This document shows positions 5,938-6,268 of a stretch of 6,268 nucleotides of DNA, in pieces. The stretch spans positions 1 to 6,268 of the forward strand of contig CAKAQP010000139.1 of the NCBI GenBank assembly GCA_916720285.1. Direction: 5' to 3'. The notes under the pieces are model-generated. The model worked only from the letters and a program-made list of their open reading frames with translations, had not been told where the DNA came from and did not search any database. A program made the translations under genes and the position numbers. The first letter of the stretch is position 1. Each line of letters opens with the position of its first letter. Source of the stretch: an uncultured Lachnoanaerobaculum sp. (GTDB taxonomy: Bacteria > Bacillota > Clostridia > Lachnospirales > Lachnospiraceae).

Positions 5938-6225
5938 ATGTTTAAAATTGCCATTTGTGATGATGTAGAGGACGTGTGTAGTGAACTAAAGACAATGCAT
6001 TTAAATCTAAATTATACAAAAGGTAGGCTTATATTGTGAATAGAAAATTCATATCTTAATGTACATTTAGTTCGAGGAAATTTCTTAACAACAAAAAAAG
6101 ATAAGAAAGGGTATGGTTTATGGCTGGAAAGTGTAAAAGAGGTATTAAACAAGTATGACGGAGTTATGCAAATCACCTGTGATACAGGGGTATTTATAGT
6201 GGAAGCTGTTTTATATTGCCGATAG
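5938..6225 (+). pseudogene. Fused remnant: LytTR/AgrA-type response regulator N-terminus joined to GHKL histidine kinase C-terminus
   Basis: The frame starts at ATG 5938 with a good ribosome site and reads MFKIAICDDVEDVCSEL. This is the beta-1 strand and Asp-Asp acidic pocket that open receiver domains of AgrA/LytTR-like regulators. After about 22-25 residues the similarity ends; the phosphoacceptor Asp (near residue 55 in the family) and the whole DNA-binding domain are missing. TGA 6037-6039 stops the frame after 33 residues. The same frame then continues for 61 codons to TAG 6223-6225. It reads IENSY, TTKKDKKGYGLWLESVKEV, LNKYDGVMQI and FIVEAVLYC. This is the end of a GHKL (AgrC/CitA-like) sensor kinase ATPase domain, whose usual pattern is TTK.D..GHGIGL.S...V..KY.G. 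The kinase sensor, dimerisation and N-box regions are absent. The simplest reading is an internal deletion that fused adjacent regulator and kinase genes in frame, followed by a nonsense change. No function is expected. Confidence 0.78.
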
Positions 6226-6268
6226 AATAAAAAGAGGTTTTGATTTTGTGGATTTGGGAATTGATTTA

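Noticed and set aside
6226..6268. Start of a further gene at GTG 6248 (reading MDLGIDL) behind AAAGAGG 6231-6237
   Set aside because: Only seven codons remain before the window ends. Another frame, open from 6200 (ending DRIKRGFDFVDLGIDL), contains the same codons, so a true start cannot be told from a fragment of a decayed gene.
1..6268. tRNA or rRNA genes, CRISPR arrays, insertion sequences, riboswitch or T-box leaders
   Set aside because: No cloverleaf, regularly spaced DNA repeat, transposase-like frame, terminal inverted repeat or T-box/riboswitch core was found by eye on either strand.

Overview
The window looks like chromosomal DNA of a low-GC Gram-positive anaerobe, most likely a clostridium of the Lachnospiraceae. 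Grounds for this are the AT-rich intergenic DNA, purine-rich Shine-Dalgarno sites (GGAG, GAGGTGAT), the Firmicutes-style MnmA (NPCIACN and GCCGLSAVDDAR segments) and the C-terminal end of a fused homocysteine methyltransferase/MTHFR. The family assignment is inference; no rRNA or tRNA is present to confirm it.

Layout. (1) Bases 1-239 hold the 3' end of a plus-strand gene of folate/methionine metabolism. (2) It converges on a minus-strand NifS/IscS-type cysteine desulfurase (333-1466), and a hairpin that could stop both transcripts lies between them. (3) A 200-base divergent promoter region follows. It contains a good plus-strand promoter overlapped by an inverted repeat, and four copies of a short ACAATA/TATTGT word. 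(4) Two overlapping plus-strand genes (1667-2707 and 2683-3165) encode proteins I cannot assign to a known family. Together they carry three diverged copies of one domain of roughly 133 residues. The third copy begins where the first gene stops, in the -1 frame, so the pair may be a split three-domain gene. (5) mnmA (3235-4326), the tRNA 2-thiouridylase, has its own extended -10 promoter. A polytopic membrane protein of unknown function (4373-5677) follows 46 bases later and is probably co-transcribed. A strong intrinsic terminator closes this unit. (6) The right end (5938-6225) is a gene remnant: the first residues of a LytTR/AgrA-like response regulator receiver domain run in frame into the last part of a GHKL histidine kinase, with an in-frame TGA near the junction.

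How the genes fit together. The desulfurase and MnmA are natural partners: the desulfurase takes sulfur from cysteine as a persulfide, and MnmA places it on U34 of the Lys, Glu and Gln tRNAs. They are transcribed separately here, with the unknown repeat-domain genes between them. The repeat-domain pair is the most novel content. The collapsed two-component remnant is the clearest sign of gene decay.
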